This document shows positions 6,692-7,309 of a stretch of 7,309 nucleotides of DNA, piece by piece. The notes beneath the pieces were generated by a model. That model was not told the origin of the DNA and ran no database searches. It worked only from the letters and a program-made list of their open reading frames with translations. This DNA comes from Roseiarcus sp049514155 (GTDB lineage Bacteria > Pseudomonadota > Alphaproteobacteria > Rhizobiales > Beijerinckiaceae), in NCBI RefSeq assembly GCF_049514155.1, contig NZ_JBEKVH010000175.1, positions 1-7,309 of the forward strand, read 5' to 3'. Both the position numbers and the translations under genes were made by a program. Numbering within the stretch: position 1 is the first letter of the stretch; each line of letters opens with the position of its first letter.

Positions 6692-7309
6692 ATGATCGAG
6701 TGGAGCAAGCTGACCGACCGCGAAATCGATGCTTTAGATCGCCGCTTGCCGGTGGTCCTACCTGTAGGTCTCATCGAGGCGCATGGGCCCCACCTGGAGA
6801 GCGGTTTCGACTCCTACTCGGCTGACTGGTTTGCGCGCCGGCTCTGCGAAGAGGCTGGCGCCATCCTGCTGCCGCCGATACCCTATGGCTTCGCCGACAC
6901 CAACTGGGAATACGCCGCGACGCTGGGGGTCAAGGCGGAGACCCTCGGGCTGGTCATCGGCGACCTCTGCAAGATGCTGTGCCATCACGGCTTCAAGCGC
7001 ATCCTCGCGCTCTCCGGCCACGGCGGCAACAGCGTCGGCGCGACGCTCGGCTTCCAGCAAGCTTGGGAAAAATATCCCGATATGAAGCCGCTGCTTTGGA
7101 CCTACTTCACCACCGGCGGCGTGCCGATGAGCCACGCCGATGAGAAGGAGACAGCGCTGGCGCTCGCCATCGGCGGCGTGGTGCACATGGATCGCGCTGA
7201 GGACTTCCAGCTCAAGAAGCCCTGGCACGAGGTTTATTCGCGCAAGGCGCTGGCGCCGAGGAGCGGCGGCGTCAACGGCCGGCCCAGTCAAGCGACGCTG
7301 GCGATGGGC
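6692..7309 (+). CDS. Creatininase-superfamily metal-dependent hydrolase (3'-truncated by window edge)
   Basis: The frame from ATG 6692 stays open to the last base: 206 codons, with the C-terminus outside the window. It matches the creatininase superfamily (PF02633). VGLIEAHGPHLESGFDS (25-41) supplies the Glu29, His31 and Asp40 that match the Glu-x-His and Asp metal ligands of creatininase. ALSGHGGNSVG (106-116) supplies His110, and SHADEKETALAL (147-158) matches the conserved HAGExETS-type segment. Creatininase itself has a metal-binding Glu two residues after the His; here that position is Gly112 (GHGGN), as in many non-creatininase members. Known members open creatinine, cleave formamides, process the mycofactocin precursor, or hydrolyse a diketo-inositol. 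The gene starts 1 bp after the kinase stop, so the two form one operon. True creatinine hydrolysis is unlikely in this sugar context; an amide-, lactone- or C-C-hydrolase step on a sugar derivative is inferred. Confidence 0.9.
   Translation, partial: MIEWSKLTDREIDALDRRLPVVLPVGLIEAHGPHLESGFDSYSADWFARRLCEEAGAILLPPIPYGFADTNWEYAATLGVKAETLGLVIGDLCKMLCHHGFKRILALSGHGGNSVGATLGFQQAWEKYPDMKPLLWTYFTTGGVPMSHADEKETALALAIGGVVHMDRAEDFQLKKPWHEVYSRKALAPRSGGVNGRPSQATLAMG

Noticed and set aside
6758..7291. Minus-strand open frame (177 codons) near the right edge
   Set aside because: It lies opposite the creatininase-like gene, whose metal-site motifs are clear in the plus-strand frame running to the window edge.

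Overview
The window is a compact sugar- or polyol-type uptake and catabolism locus from a GC-rich bacterium. High G+C, overlapping genes, and a CUT2-type sugar ABC transporter beside an FGGY kinase and a HutC-type GntR regulator suggest a soil or plant-associated alphaproteobacterium, probably Hyphomicrobiales/Rhizobiales. That assignment is inference from style and gene content; no rRNA or other marker is present.

Layout. (a) Positions 3-4331, + strand: the 3' part of an FAD-dependent oxidoreductase (its 5' end lies before the window), then a double-NBD sugar ABC ATPase and two RbsC-like permeases. The three junctions are all 4-bp ATGA overlaps, so these four genes form one translationally coupled operon. 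(b) Positions 4340-5080, - strand: a GntR/HutC regulator with a UTRA ligand-binding domain, convergent with the second permease (8 bp between stops). (c) Positions 5081-5160: the only real intergenic gap, 80 bp and AT-rich in its middle, with an imperfect palindrome overlapping a consensus extended -10 for the regulator and a weaker possible -10 for the opposite strand. (d) Positions 5161-7309, + strand: an FGGY carbohydrate kinase and, 1 bp after it, a creatininase-superfamily metal-dependent hydrolase that runs off the window end.

Working model. The ATPase and two permeases import a sugar-like compound with a periplasmic binding protein encoded outside the window. The FAD oxidoreductase, the creatininase-like hydrolase and the FGGY kinase process it by oxidation, hydrolysis and phosphorylation, in an order that cannot be read from the sequence. 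The GntR protein probably senses the substrate or an intermediate and controls itself and the kinase operon from the shared palindrome. The substrate is not identifiable from sequence. The combination of flavoprotein oxidase/dehydrogenase, creatininase-fold hydrolase and FGGY kinase does not match any standard pentose or hexose pathway and is the most interesting aspect. A cyclitol, a keto-sugar, or an amide- or lactone-containing sugar derivative are possibilities.

No tRNA, rRNA, CRISPR array, insertion sequence, phage gene or clear intrinsic terminator was seen. There is no gene-free stretch over 300 bases.
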